Notes under the pieces: generated by a model
Databases searched by the model: none
The model's input: only the letters and a program-made list of their open reading frames with translations
What the model was told of the DNA's origin: nothing
Part shown: in pieces, positions 51,624-59,411 of the stretch
Position numbering within the stretch: position 1 is the stretch's first letter
Layout of the letters: each line of letters opens with the position of its first letter
Program-made: the position numbers and the translations under genes
DNA from: CAYJRR01 sp964372275 [NCBI: uncultured bacterium]
GTDB taxonomy: Bacteria; CAYJRR01
DNA: 64,000 bases
Direction: 5' to 3'
Assembly (NCBI GenBank): GCA_964372275.1
Contig: CAYJRR010000001.1
Coordinates: forward strand, 10,260-74,259

Positions 51624-53066
51624 CTACTCGACGGAGAGGCTCCCCATCATCCCCAGCTCCGCGTGCTCGAGGATGTGGCAGTGGTACATCCAGGTCCCGG
51701 CGCCGGTGTAGGTCACGGCGAAGCGCAGCGTCGAGAGTTGCGGGACGATCACGGTGTCCTTCCAGCCGAGCCGCGTCTCCGGCATGCCGTCGACGTCGAG
51801 CACCTGGAAGAACATGCCGTGCAGGTGGAACGGGTGGTCCATCTCGGCGGTGTTCTCGATCTCCCAGATCTCGGTCGCGCCAAGGTCGGCTTCGATCGGC
51901 GTGTTGAACGGCCAGGCCTCGCCGTTGATGTAGAAGCGCGGCTTGCCGTCGCCGCCGTCCTCCTCCTCGGAGAGCACGAACGACCGCACGGCGCTCGAGC
52001 CGGTGACCGCGATCGGCTCGACGTGGCCCCATTCGGTCGGTAGCGGATCCGGCGCCGGCGCCGTCCCGGAGAAGTCGAGGGAGACCAGGTCGAGCGGACC
52101 CGGATCGGGGAGGTCGTGCCCGCGGTCGTAGTGGAGCGTACGCAGCGCGATCCCTCCCGGTCCCGAGGGGCGCGCGAGATCGACCAGCACCTCGTATCGT
52201 TCGCCGGGGCTGATGAGCACGGTGCTTGCCTCATACGGCTCCGGCAGGAGGCCCCCGTCCCAAGCGATGACGGTGAAGTCGTGCCCCGGGATCTCCAGGT
52301 TGAAGAAACGCCCGTTCGCCGCGTTGACGAACCGCCAGCGCTCGCGGGCGCCGTCCTTCACCGTGAGGCGCGCCCCCCGCGCGCCGTTGACGAGGAGCTC
52401 GTTCCCCTGGCGGCCGACCATGTAGTCGAGCGCGGCCGGCTCGTCGACGAGCGTGCCGTCGGCGTCGAGCTTGACGTCGTCGAGGACGAAGGTGCGATCG
52501 GCCGTCACCGCCGGCTCGACGCCTCCGCGGACGATCAGCGGCGCGTAGAGACCGGCCTCGATCTGCTCGTCGGCCATCATGTGCGGGTGGTACCAGTAGC
52601 TCCCGGGATCGTCGACGTCGAAGCGGTAATCGAACGTCTCACCGGGCATGATCGGGAGCTGCGCCACGTTTGTACCGTCCATCGGCTGCGGCAGCCGGAT
52701 CCCGTGCCAGTGGACGGTCGTCGACTCCGGCAGGTCGTTCTTCACGCGGACGACGAGGAGGTCCCCCTCTTTTGCCTCGATCAGCGGACCGGGCACCGTC
52801 ACCCGCGACCGCGAGGCGTCGCGGTAGCCCCACACCTCCGCCGGCTTCCCCGGGAGGTACTCCCAGGTCCCGACGTCGGCCACCAACTCCACCTCGACCA
52901 CGTCGGGATCGGGGTCGAGATCGACCGCACGGGTCAGCTCGAGCGGGTCCTTCTTCTCGCGCGACGGCGAGGAGGAACAGCCGGCCGCCAGCACCGCCAG
53001 CGCGACGGCCACGCCCCCCCGACAACCGCCGGCGCGCGGTGCGGGGCGCGGCGCGCGCCGGCTCAT
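51624..53066 (-). CDS. Multicopper oxidase, lipoprotein
   Basis: 480 residues from ATG 53066, which overlaps the previous stop (ATGA). The signal peptide ends VLAAGC (lipobox Cys30). All four copper motifs are seen: STTVHWHGI, YWYHPHMM, DHPFHLHGMFF and MYHCHILEHAELGMMG; the last holds the type 1 Cys-His plus axial Met. Three cupredoxin domains as in CopA/CueO/laccase-like enzymes. It would oxidise Cu(I) or phenolics outside the inner membrane. No Met-rich copper loop was noticed. Downstream is the decayed barrel gene. Confidence 0.92.
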   Translation of the reverse strand: MSRRAPRPAPRAGGCRGGVAVALAVLAAGCSSSPSREKKDPLELTRAVDLDPDPDVVEVELVADVGTWEYLPGKPAEVWGYRDASRSRVTVPGPLIEAKEGDLLVVRVKNDLPESTTVHWHGIRLPQPMDGTNVAQLPIMPGETFDYRFDVDDPGSYWYHPHMMADEQIEAGLYAPLIVRGGVEPAVTADRTFVLDDVKLDADGTLVDEPAALDYMVGRQGNELLVNGARGARLTVKDGARERWRFVNAANGRFFNLEIPGHDFTVIAWDGGLLPEPYEASTVLISPGERYEVLVDLARPSGPGGIALRTLHYDRGHDLPDPGPLDLVSLDFSGTAPAPDPLPTEWGHVEPIAVTGSSAVRSFVLSEEEDGGDGKPRFYINGEAWPFNTPIEADLGATEIWEIENTAEMDHPFHLHGMFFQVLDVDGMPETRLGWKDTVIVPQLSTLRFAVTYTGAGTWMYHCHILEHAELGMMGSLSVE

Positions 53067-53629
53067 TCCGGCGCCCCGGCCTCGATCCAATCCCGGATCA
53101 AGGCGATCGTCTCCTCGGACAGGCTCGACGCGATCGGCATCGGGTCGGACGGATTTCCGCAGTACGGCCCGCCGTCGATCTTTCGCATCAGGTAGCTCCC
53201 GTCCGGATCCCCGGGCGCGACGTACGGTACGTTCGGATCGGGGTTCGACGGGTCGAAGACACTCGGGCCGCACTCCCAGGAGTTCATCAACAACCGGTCG
53301 TAGAGCGCGAAATCGTCGCAGCCGGTGGCGTCCCCTTGGTTGGGTCCGCTGTAGAAGACCGATCCCAACGCGGTGTTCTCGAGCGCGAGCCAGCCCCGGC
53401 AGGCGCCACCGACGGTGCTCGGGTTGGCGCCATAGGCGACGCGGCTGTGGCAGGCGTTGTCGCCGGTTCCGCAGCTCGACTCGAAGATCGGGACGATGTC
53501 GGCCTGGAACCTTGGGGGGCCGTCGTCGTCGTCGTCCGCGGCGTCGTCATCGGCGACGGATCCGCCGCCGCCGGTGGAGCAGGCGGCGATCGTCGCGACC
53601 ATTGCGAGGGCGGCGAGGAACCGGACCAT
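53063..53629 (-). CDS. Poly-Asp lipoprotein with cytochrome-like Cys-His motif
   Basis: 188 residues; GGGAGG precedes ATG 53629. The lipobox is TIAAC (Cys17), followed by Gly-rich and Asp-rich linker (DDDAADDDDDG). The body opens FQADIVPIFESSCGTGDNACHSR, a layout seen in secreted cytochrome-c-like proteins, but the Cys-x6-Cys-His spacing is not a standard CxxCH, so haem attachment is doubtful. Further Cys (GGACRGW, GCDDF, WECGPS, PYCGNP) suggest disulfides. The end SEETIALIRDWIEAGAPE is typical of cytochrome-domain C-termini in this class. It is encoded upstream of and overlapping the multicopper oxidase. Confidence 0.75.
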   Translation of the reverse strand: MVRFLAALAMVATIAACSTGGGGSVADDDAADDDDDGPPRFQADIVPIFESSCGTGDNACHSRVAYGANPSTVGGACRGWLALENTALGSVFYSGPNQGDATGCDDFALYDRLLMNSWECGPSVFDPSNPDPNVPYVAPGDPDGSYLMRKIDGGPYCGNPSDPMPIASSLSEETIALIRDWIEAGAPE

Positions 53630-53654
53630 GAGACCTCCCGACGTGCCCGATCCG

Positions 53655-54020
53655 TTACGGGGTCGCGATCTGGAACTCGTTCGACGGTTCCGACAGGCCG
53701 GTGTCGTTCTCCGCCAGGACGCGATAGGTGAAGCCGGTCCCGGCGGGCGCGCCCATGTCGTGGAACTGCTCGACGTTGTAGGTCTCGCTGCCGACCTCGG
53801 CGAACGACCCGGTCCCCGTCACCATCCGTTCGATCACGAAGCCGGTCTCGTCGTCGGAGTTGTCGTCCCAGGTCAGGTGGGGCTTTCCGTCCATCAGGGC
53901 GGCGGTCAAGCCCGACGGGGCCGCCGGTACGGTCGCGGAATCGTCATCGTCGCCCCCACCGCTGCACGCGAGGGTCGACGCGGCGATCGTGGCGAGTACG
54001 AGAAGGAGTCGGCGATTCAT
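53655..54020 (-). CDS. Lipoprotein with one fibronectin type III domain
   Basis: 121 residues; AGGA precedes ATG 54020. The signal peptide ends ASTLAC (Cys19), then GGGDDDDS. The rest is a single Fn3 domain: APSGLTAALMDGKPHLTWDDNSDDETGFVIER, then a strand pair and TGFTYRVLAENDTGLSEPSNEFQI. It is a minimal surface-anchored adhesive or carbohydrate-associated module. It sits 25 bp upstream of the poly-Asp lipoprotein and shares its linker style. Confidence 0.85.
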   Translation of the reverse strand: MNRRLLLVLATIAASTLACSGGGDDDDSATVPAAPSGLTAALMDGKPHLTWDDNSDDETGFVIERMVTGTGSFAEVGSETYNVEQFHDMGAPAGTGFTYRVLAENDTGLSEPSNEFQIATP

Positions 54021-54052
54021 CGTTTCATCCTGCAACGTCCCGGAGTTGATGG

Positions 54053-55036
54053 TCAACGGTTCAGCGCCGAAGCCCTCCTCGACCGCTCCGCCGCCATCGC
54101 GGGGGCGACGGTGTGCTTCAGGTAGCGCGCGACCTCCACCATCCCGTGGATCCCGATCTGCCGGCCGAGCACTCCGTTGTAGTTCGAGTTGGCGTTGATG
54201 TCGTAGGTGTAGCGGCGCCCCTCGGCGTCCTCCACGAACTCGATCCCCGCGATCTCGATCCCTTCCGCGTGGCAGAGGTCGAGGTACTGGCGCACCAGCG
54301 CGTCGTCGGCGCCGATCGGCGACGGGGTGAACTTCGACGTGCCGTCGGTGGGGCAGATGTCGGGCGCGGTCGCCGGCTGGCACGCGTCGGACGGGCAGAG
54401 CTCGAAGCCGTCGATCGTCGACGATCGCATCGCGAACAGGAATCTCCCGCCGACGATCTCGACGCGCGTGATGAACGGCTTGGGGGCGCGGATGTACTGC
54501 TGCAACACCACCTGCCCGTTCGGTCCGGGATCGAACGCCTTTGAGGCGACGTGCGCGGCGAGCTGCTCGGCCGACTGGAACAGCTTGATGCCGAGCCCCT
54601 TCCCCCCCTGGTTGTGCTTGGTGATGAAAGGACCGTCGAACGTCCGCGCGACGCGGACGAGCTCGTCGGTCCCGACCGCGAGCACGGTGCGCGGGGTGCG
54701 GATGCCGTGGCGGCGCAGCACCAGGTCCTGCTGGAGCTTGCTGACCTCGAGCTCGAAGACGCGCGAGCCGTTGATCACCCGCCGCCCGTGCCCTTCGAGC
54801 CAGAGGAGCCACTCGCGCATCAACGCCACGCTCTCGTGGTGCCCGCGGGTGTGCGACGAGGGGCTCATCCGGTTCCAATAGATCCCGTCCTCCGGGAGCC
54901 GCTCCGGATCGATGCTCCCGCGCCAGATTTCGTGAAGGCGAAAGGGGAACCCCTCGGCCGCGAGCGCCTCGGTCAGCGGCGGCAGCCAGGCGGGGTTCTC
55001 GTAGAGGACGTGAACGGTGGGAAGGGTCGAGGACAT
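54053..55036 (-). CDS. ATP-grasp (RimK-like) ligase
   Basis: 327 residues from ATG 55036, which lies 7 nt after TATACC (55049-55044, minus strand); probably leaderless. Features: N-terminal VHVLYENPAWLPPLTEALAAEGFPF; ELEVSKLQQDLVLRRHGIRTPRTV; the ATP-binding Lys and glycine loop GPFITKHNQGGKGLGIKLF; VVLQQYIRAPKPFITRVEIVGGRFLFAM; and the Mg-binding DINANSNYN. An insertion around residues 226-246 contains three Cys (LCPSDACQ, DICPTD), not usual in RimK. It would form an amide or peptide-like bond at ATP cost. The substrate is unknown. Confidence 0.85.
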   Translation of the reverse strand: MSSTLPTVHVLYENPAWLPPLTEALAAEGFPFRLHEIWRGSIDPERLPEDGIYWNRMSPSSHTRGHHESVALMREWLLWLEGHGRRVINGSRVFELEVSKLQQDLVLRRHGIRTPRTVLAVGTDELVRVARTFDGPFITKHNQGGKGLGIKLFQSAEQLAAHVASKAFDPGPNGQVVLQQYIRAPKPFITRVEIVGGRFLFAMRSSTIDGFELCPSDACQPATAPDICPTDGTSKFTPSPIGADDALVRQYLDLCHAEGIEIAGIEFVEDAEGRRYTYDINANSNYNGVLGRQIGIHGMVEVARYLKHTVAPAMAAERSRRASALNR

Positions 55037-55175
55037 CCGGCGAGGTATACCGGACGCGCGCGCTGCGCGCCAGCCCCATCGGACGGACCGGATCGTCACG
55101 CCCCCCCTCCGGCGAGCTTGAGCGACCGTTCAGGACTAGGGTAGAGAAGGCGTTCCCACCCCGACGGAGGTCTCG

Positions 55176-56273
55176 ATGAACGCGCGGTTCTTTTCGGTCG
55201 TCGCCGGTTGTTGTCTTGCCTTCGGTTGCATCGGCAGCGACGAACGTGGCGGCGCCGACGGCGGCGATCCGCTGGCCAGCCTGGGCGGCGGAGACCACAC
55301 CCTGGCCAACCTCGAGCTTCTGGAGGTCGGCGTCGACGGAGACGGGCTGCGCACGCCGCGCGACCTGAAGTTCCACCCCGACCGCAAGGACGAGCTCTGG
55401 GTCGTCAACCAGACCGACAGCTCGATCGTCGTCTTCCAGGGGATCGGCACCGGCGCCTCCTCCTCGCAGAAGTTCCGCGACACGGTGGCCGGTCCGCACT
55501 TCCTGGCCAAGCCCTCGGGCCTGGCCTTCAACGACGACGGAACGTTCGCCACCATCCACGAGGAGGACGAGGAGACGCAGGGGGAGATGACCCCCGCCGA
55601 CTTCATGGGCCCGACGCTCTGGACCTCCGACCTGGAGATCTTCGACGCCGGCGACGAAGGGCACCTCGACATGCTTCACAACAGCCCCAACGGAATGGGG
55701 ATCGCGTGGGAAGGCGGCAACGCCTATTGGGTCTTCGACGGCTACCACGAGGCGATCGTCCGCTACGATTTCCACGACGACCACGGACCGGCCGGGACCG
55801 ACCACACCGACGGCGAGATCGCGCGCTACGTCGAAGGGGAGGTCGCCTACGTCGAAGGGGTCCCCTCGCACCTGGCGTTCGATCCGGCGAGCCGCCTCCT
55901 CTACATCGCCGACACCGGCAACGCGCGGATCGCGGTCCTCGACACCACCACCGGCACCGAGGGATCGAACGTCAGCCCCAACTACGACGGCGCCGACCAG
56001 TACCGCGTGAACGGCGCCACGATCGAGACCTTGATCGACGCCGACGACGGCCTGGAGCGCCCCTCCGGGCTCCTCCTGCGGGACGGGCTGCTGTTCGTCA
56101 CCGACAACGCCACCTCCAGGGTGTGGGCCTTCTCGCTCGAGGGGGAGGCGATCGACTGGCTCGACACGGGGTTGCCGGCCGGATCGTTGATGGGGATCGA
56201 GTTCGACGGCAACGGGCGGATGTACCTGGCCGACGGGCCGGGCGACCGGATCGTGCGCATCGCTCCGAAGTAG
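55176..56273 (+). CDS. Beta-propeller lipoprotein (NHL/SMP-30-like)
   Basis: 365 residues with a GGAGG Shine-Dalgarno. The signal peptide ends LAFGC (Cys18). NHL-type blades follow: LRTPRDLKFHPDRKDELWVVNQTDSSIVVF, AKPSGLAFNDDGTFATI, VPSHLAFDPASRLLYIADTGNARIAVLD, ERPSGLLLRDGLLFVTDNATSRVWAF and MGIEFDGNGRMYLADGPGDRIVRI. Probably six blades. An Asp-rich region (YDFHDDHGPAGTDHTDGE) may bind metal. It is exported and anchored; enzymatic function is not evident. Confidence 0.8.
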   Translation: MNARFFSVVAGCCLAFGCIGSDERGGADGGDPLASLGGGDHTLANLELLEVGVDGDGLRTPRDLKFHPDRKDELWVVNQTDSSIVVFQGIGTGASSSQKFRDTVAGPHFLAKPSGLAFNDDGTFATIHEEDEETQGEMTPADFMGPTLWTSDLEIFDAGDEGHLDMLHNSPNGMGIAWEGGNAYWVFDGYHEAIVRYDFHDDHGPAGTDHTDGEIARYVEGEVAYVEGVPSHLAFDPASRLLYIADTGNARIAVLDTTTGTEGSNVSPNYDGADQYRVNGATIETLIDADDGLERPSGLLLRDGLLFVTDNATSRVWAFSLEGEAIDWLDTGLPAGSLMGIEFDGNGRMYLADGPGDRIVRIAPK

Positions 56274-56281
56274 CGGCCGCG

Positions 56282-56311
56282 TTGACAGTCCCCGAGGCGG
56301 CTGCTTAGGTT
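56282..56311 (+). promoter_or_regulatory. dnaJ promoter
   Basis: TTGACA (56282-56287), an 18-bp spacer and TAGGTT (56306-56311); the -35 is perfect. The TTG start lies 27 nt after the -10, leaving a short leader with GGGGAT. Confidence 0.65.
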
Positions 56312-56338
56312 GCGGGCGCACCCTCTCCCGGGGATCGG

Positions 56339-57448
56339 TTGGCCAAGCGCGACTACTACGAGGTGCTGGGCGTCGCCAAGGACGCGCCGGCCGACGAGAT
56401 CAAGAAGGCCTACCGCAAGGTCGCCTTCGAGGCCCATCCCGACCGCAACCCCGGCAACAAGGAGGCCGAGGAGCGGTTCAAGGAGGCGGCCGAGGCCTAC
56501 TCGGTCCTGTCCGACACCCAGAAGCGGCAAGCCTACGACCGGTTCGGACACGAGGGGGCGCGCGCCGCCGGCTTCCACGGCTTCGGATCGAGCGAGGAGA
56601 TCTTCAGCTCGTTCGGCGACCTGTTCGAGGAGATCTTCGGCGGCTTCGGCGGGATGCGCGGCCGCGCGCGTGGCGGGGCCGACCTGCGCCTCGACGTGGA
56701 GCTGACCTACGAGGAGGCATTCACCGGGGTCTCGCGCGAGATCGAGGTCCTGAAGACGGTCGAGTGCGAAACCTGCAAGGGGTCGGGGGCGAAGTCAGGG
56801 ACGCAGCCGACCACCTGCCCCACCTGCGCCGGGCGGGGGATGGTGGCCCACACCCAGGGGTTCTTCTCCTTCTCGACCACCTGCCCGCGGTGCAGCGGCC
56901 AGGGCCGGATCGTGAAGGCGCCGTGCGACACCTGCCGCGGCACCGGCAAGGCACGCCGCAAGCGGAAGCTGAAGATCGAGATCCCGGCCGGCGTCGACGA
57001 CGGCAACCGGGTGCAGATCGCCGGCGAAGGGGAGCCCGGGGAACGCGGACTGCCTCCGGGCGACCTCTACCTGGTGATCCACCTGAAGGAGCACGACCTC
57101 TTCTCGCGGGAAGGGACGACCGTCCTGTGCCGCGTGCCGATCGGCTTCGCGCAGGCGGCGCTCGGGGCGAAGATCGAGGTGCCGACGCTCGACGGGACCC
57201 GGACGCTGGAGGTCCCCGCCGGCACCCAGTCCGGGGAGCGGCTGGTGATCCACGGGGCCGGTTTCCCGACGCCGGGGCGCGGCGGCCGTCGCGGCGATCA
57301 GGTGGTGCGGGTCGACGTCGTCACCCCCCGCAAGGTGACTGCGCGCCAACGGGAGCTGCTGGAGGAGCTGGCCCGGCTCGACGCCGCCGAATCGGGGGAC
57401 GACTCCCTCCTCGGCAAGTTCAAGAAGAAGTTCCGCGGGAAGAGTTAG
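56339..57448 (+). CDS. dnaJ: Chaperone DnaJ
   Basis: 369 residues from TTG 56339. J domain 1-70 with HPD ([10 protein letters not shown]). Gly/Phe region ([25 protein letters not shown]). Four zinc-binding CxxCxGxG repeats: [24 protein letters not shown] and CDTCRGTG. C-terminal substrate-binding domains ([49 protein letters not shown]). Complete type I DnaJ, working with DnaK and GrpE in the cytoplasm. The UUG start may lower its translation. Its stop interlocks with ugd (TTAG). No dnaK or grpE is in the window. Confidence 0.96.
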   Translation: MAKRDYYEVLGVAKDAPADEIKKAYRKVAFEAHPDRNPGNKEAEERFKEAAEAYSVLSDTQKRQAYDRFGHEGARAAGFHGFGSSEEIFSSFGDLFEEIFGGFGGMRGRARGGADLRLDVELTYEEAFTGVSREIEVLKTVECETCKGSGAKSGTQPTTCPTCAGRGMVAHTQGFFSFSTTCPRCSGQGRIVKAPCDTCRGTGKARRKRKLKIEIPAGVDDGNRVQIAGEGEPGERGLPPGDLYLVIHLKEHDLFSREGTTVLCRVPIGFAQAALGAKIEVPTLDGTRTLEVPAGTQSGERLVIHGAGFPTPGRGGRRGDQVVRVDVVTPRKVTARQRELLEELARLDAAESGDDSLLGKFKKKFRGKS

Positions 57449-58755
57449 TCCGCGCGAACGCCGATCCCTTCGTAGACGAATCCCTGCCGGTGGAGGCCGT
57501 AGGTCGACCAGACGTTCCGGCCGTCGAGAAGCAGCGGGCGGCGTAGGAGCGCCTTGAGCCGGTCGAAGTCGGGGCTGTGGTACTGCCGCCATTCGGTGAC
57601 CAGGATCAGGGCGTCGCATCCCTCGGCGGCCTGGTAGGCGTCGTCGACCACCTCCACGCGGTCGCCGAATCGCGCGCGCGCCACCGCCCCCGCCGCGGGA
57701 TCGTGCCCCACCACCGACGCCCCCTCGGCGAGACAGCCCTCGATCAGCGCCACCGCCGGCGACTCGCGTAGGTCGTCGGTTCCCGGCTTGAAGGCGAGCC
57801 CCCAGACGGCGAGCCTTCGGCCTCGCAGGTCGCCGTCGAAATGGTGCTTCAGCTTCCGCAGCAACAAGCCCTTTTGCCGCGCGTTCACGCGGTGGGTCGC
57901 CCCCGCGATCTCCAGCTCCACGCCGTGGTCGTGCCCGCTCCGGACCAGCGCCTGCACGTCCTTCGAGAAGCACGATCCCCCGTAGCCGGGTCCGGCGTAG
58001 AGGAATTTGTTTCCGATGCGGGTGTCGCTTCCGACGCCGAGGCGCACCTGCCGGACGTCGGCCCCGACCTTCTCGCAGAGCTGGGCGATCTCGTTCATGA
58101 ACGAGATGCGCATCGCCAGCATGGTGTTGGCGACGTACTTCGCCAGCTCCGCGCTCGCCGGTTCCATCCAGAGGATGCGGTCGCGGTCGAGGCAGAGCGG
58201 ATGGTAGAGCCGGCGCATCGTCTCCCGGCCGGGTCCGTCGCGATCGCACCCGATCACGATCCGGTCGGGTCGGAGGAAGTCGTTCACCGCGTCCCCCTCC
58301 TTCAGGAACTCCGGATTGGAGACGACGTCGATCGCGGCCGCCGATCCCTTCACGATCCGCCGGACGCGGGCGTTGGTGCCGACCGGGACGGTGCTCTTGA
58401 GGACCAGCACCGTCTGCCGCGATGCCTTGGCCGCGACCGTCTCGGCGACGCGGTCGACGGCCGACAGGTCGGCGGCGCCGTCGGCGCGCGGCGGGGTGCC
58501 GACGGCGACGAAGACGACGGAGGCCCCTTCGACCGCGGCCGGCACGTCGTCGACGAAGGACAGCCGGGCGGCCTCGGCGTTCCGGTCGACGATCTCCTGA
58601 AGACCCGGCTCGAAGACCGGAAGCTCCCCCCGGCGGAGCCGATCGATCTTGACCGCGTCGACGTCGGCGCAGACGACGTCGTTCCCCATCTCCGCAAAGG
58701 AGGCAGCCGAGACCAGACCGACGTATCCCGCGCCGACGACGCAGACCTTCATCAC
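57445..58755 (-). CDS. ugd: UDP-glucose 6-dehydrogenase
   Basis: 436 residues. TAGAAC (58767-58762, minus strand) ends 6 nt before GTG 58755; ATG 58752 is the alternative. NAD-binding [25 protein letters not shown]; substrate part [38 protein letters not shown]; catalytic Cys in [20 protein letters not shown]-terminal [23 protein letters not shown]. It makes UDP-glucuronate for polysaccharides or UDP-xylose. It probably supplies the glycosyltransferases at 37-41 kb. Confidence 0.96.
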   Translation of the reverse strand: MMKVCVVGAGYVGLVSAASFAEMGNDVVCADVDAVKIDRLRRGELPVFEPGLQEIVDRNAEAARLSFVDDVPAAVEGASVVFVAVGTPPRADGAADLSAVDRVAETVAAKASRQTVLVLKSTVPVGTNARVRRIVKGSAAAIDVVSNPEFLKEGDAVNDFLRPDRIVIGCDRDGPGRETMRRLYHPLCLDRDRILWMEPASAELAKYVANTMLAMRISFMNEIAQLCEKVGADVRQVRLGVGSDTRIGNKFLYAGPGYGGSCFSKDVQALVRSGHDHGVELEIAGATHRVNARQKGLLLRKLKHHFDGDLRGRRLAVWGLAFKPGTDDLRESPAVALIEGCLAEGASVVGHDPAAGAVARARFGDRVEVVDDAYQAAEGCDALILVTEWRQYHSPDFDRLKALLRRPLLLDGRNVWSTYGLHRQGFVYEGIGVRAD

Positions 58756-58827
58756 CGTCGCGTTCTAGTCACTGCCGACGTCTCGGCAACGGCGCGCCGT
58801 ACGCGCCGGCGTCCGACCGAGCGCCGG

Positions 58828-59382
58828 TTACGGCTTCCAGCAGGTGTCGAGCTTCAGGTCCGACTGGTTGCTGGCCAGCCGGGCGTGGTGCTCGCGGGCG
58901 CGCACCATGAACTTGTCGAGCATCCCCTCGGTCGCCGGGTTCTTCGTCGCGCGCTTGGCCGCCGCCTCCACGTCGTGGAAGGCGAGGACCTGGGACTGCG
59001 GGACCAACAGATCGACGGCGCAGTCGAGGTTGCCGCCGAAGTGGTCATGGGCCGACTGGGCGAAAAAGCCGGGATTCGCGCGGAAGACCGAAAACAGGTC
59101 GTAGCGGTATTGGGCCAGCGGCTGGCCGGTCTCCCTCACCCGGGCCCGAAAAAGCGCGGCCATGATCTCCCGGTCTTCGTATTGCGCTGCCATTCGGATA
59201 AACTCGTCCCACACCTTGTTGTTGCGGCCGGTGCGCTCGCCCAGGTTCTTCAGGTGCTGTTGCTTGAAGCGGGCGTCCTTGGGAGGCATCGTCGCCGCCG
59301 ACGACGCGGAGGGTCCGGAGGAGAGGGCGCCGAGAACGAGCGCGAGAACGAGGGAACGATCGATCGTTCGACTCAACCTCAT
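58828..59382 (-). CDS. Exported protein of unknown function
   Basis: 184 residues. TAGTCT (59395-59390, minus strand) ends 7 nt before the ATG, so it is probably leaderless. A signal peptide (SLVLALVLGALSSGPSASSA) leads to a mostly helical domain (KQQHLKNLGERTGRNNKVWDEFIRMAAQYEDREIMAALFRARV) with two Cys (DCAVDLLV, DTCWKP) and several His (SAHDHFGG, REHHARLA). No family recognised. Its start is 29 bp from the start of the divergent di-heme cytochrome gene, so the two may share regulation. Confidence 0.65.
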   Translation of the reverse strand: MRLSRTIDRSLVLALVLGALSSGPSASSAATMPPKDARFKQQHLKNLGERTGRNNKVWDEFIRMAAQYEDREIMAALFRARVRETGQPLAQYRYDLFSVFRANPGFFAQSAHDHFGGNLDCAVDLLVPQSQVLAFHDVEAAAKRATKNPATEGMLDKFMVRAREHHARLASNQSDLKLDTCWKP

Positions 59383-59411
59383 GAGCGGAAGACTACCAGA
59401 GGGGAGACGCG

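Noticed and set aside
53063-53629. c-type cytochrome call for the Cys-His lipoprotein
   Set aside because: The motif is C-x6-C-H, not CxxCH, so covalent haem cannot be claimed.
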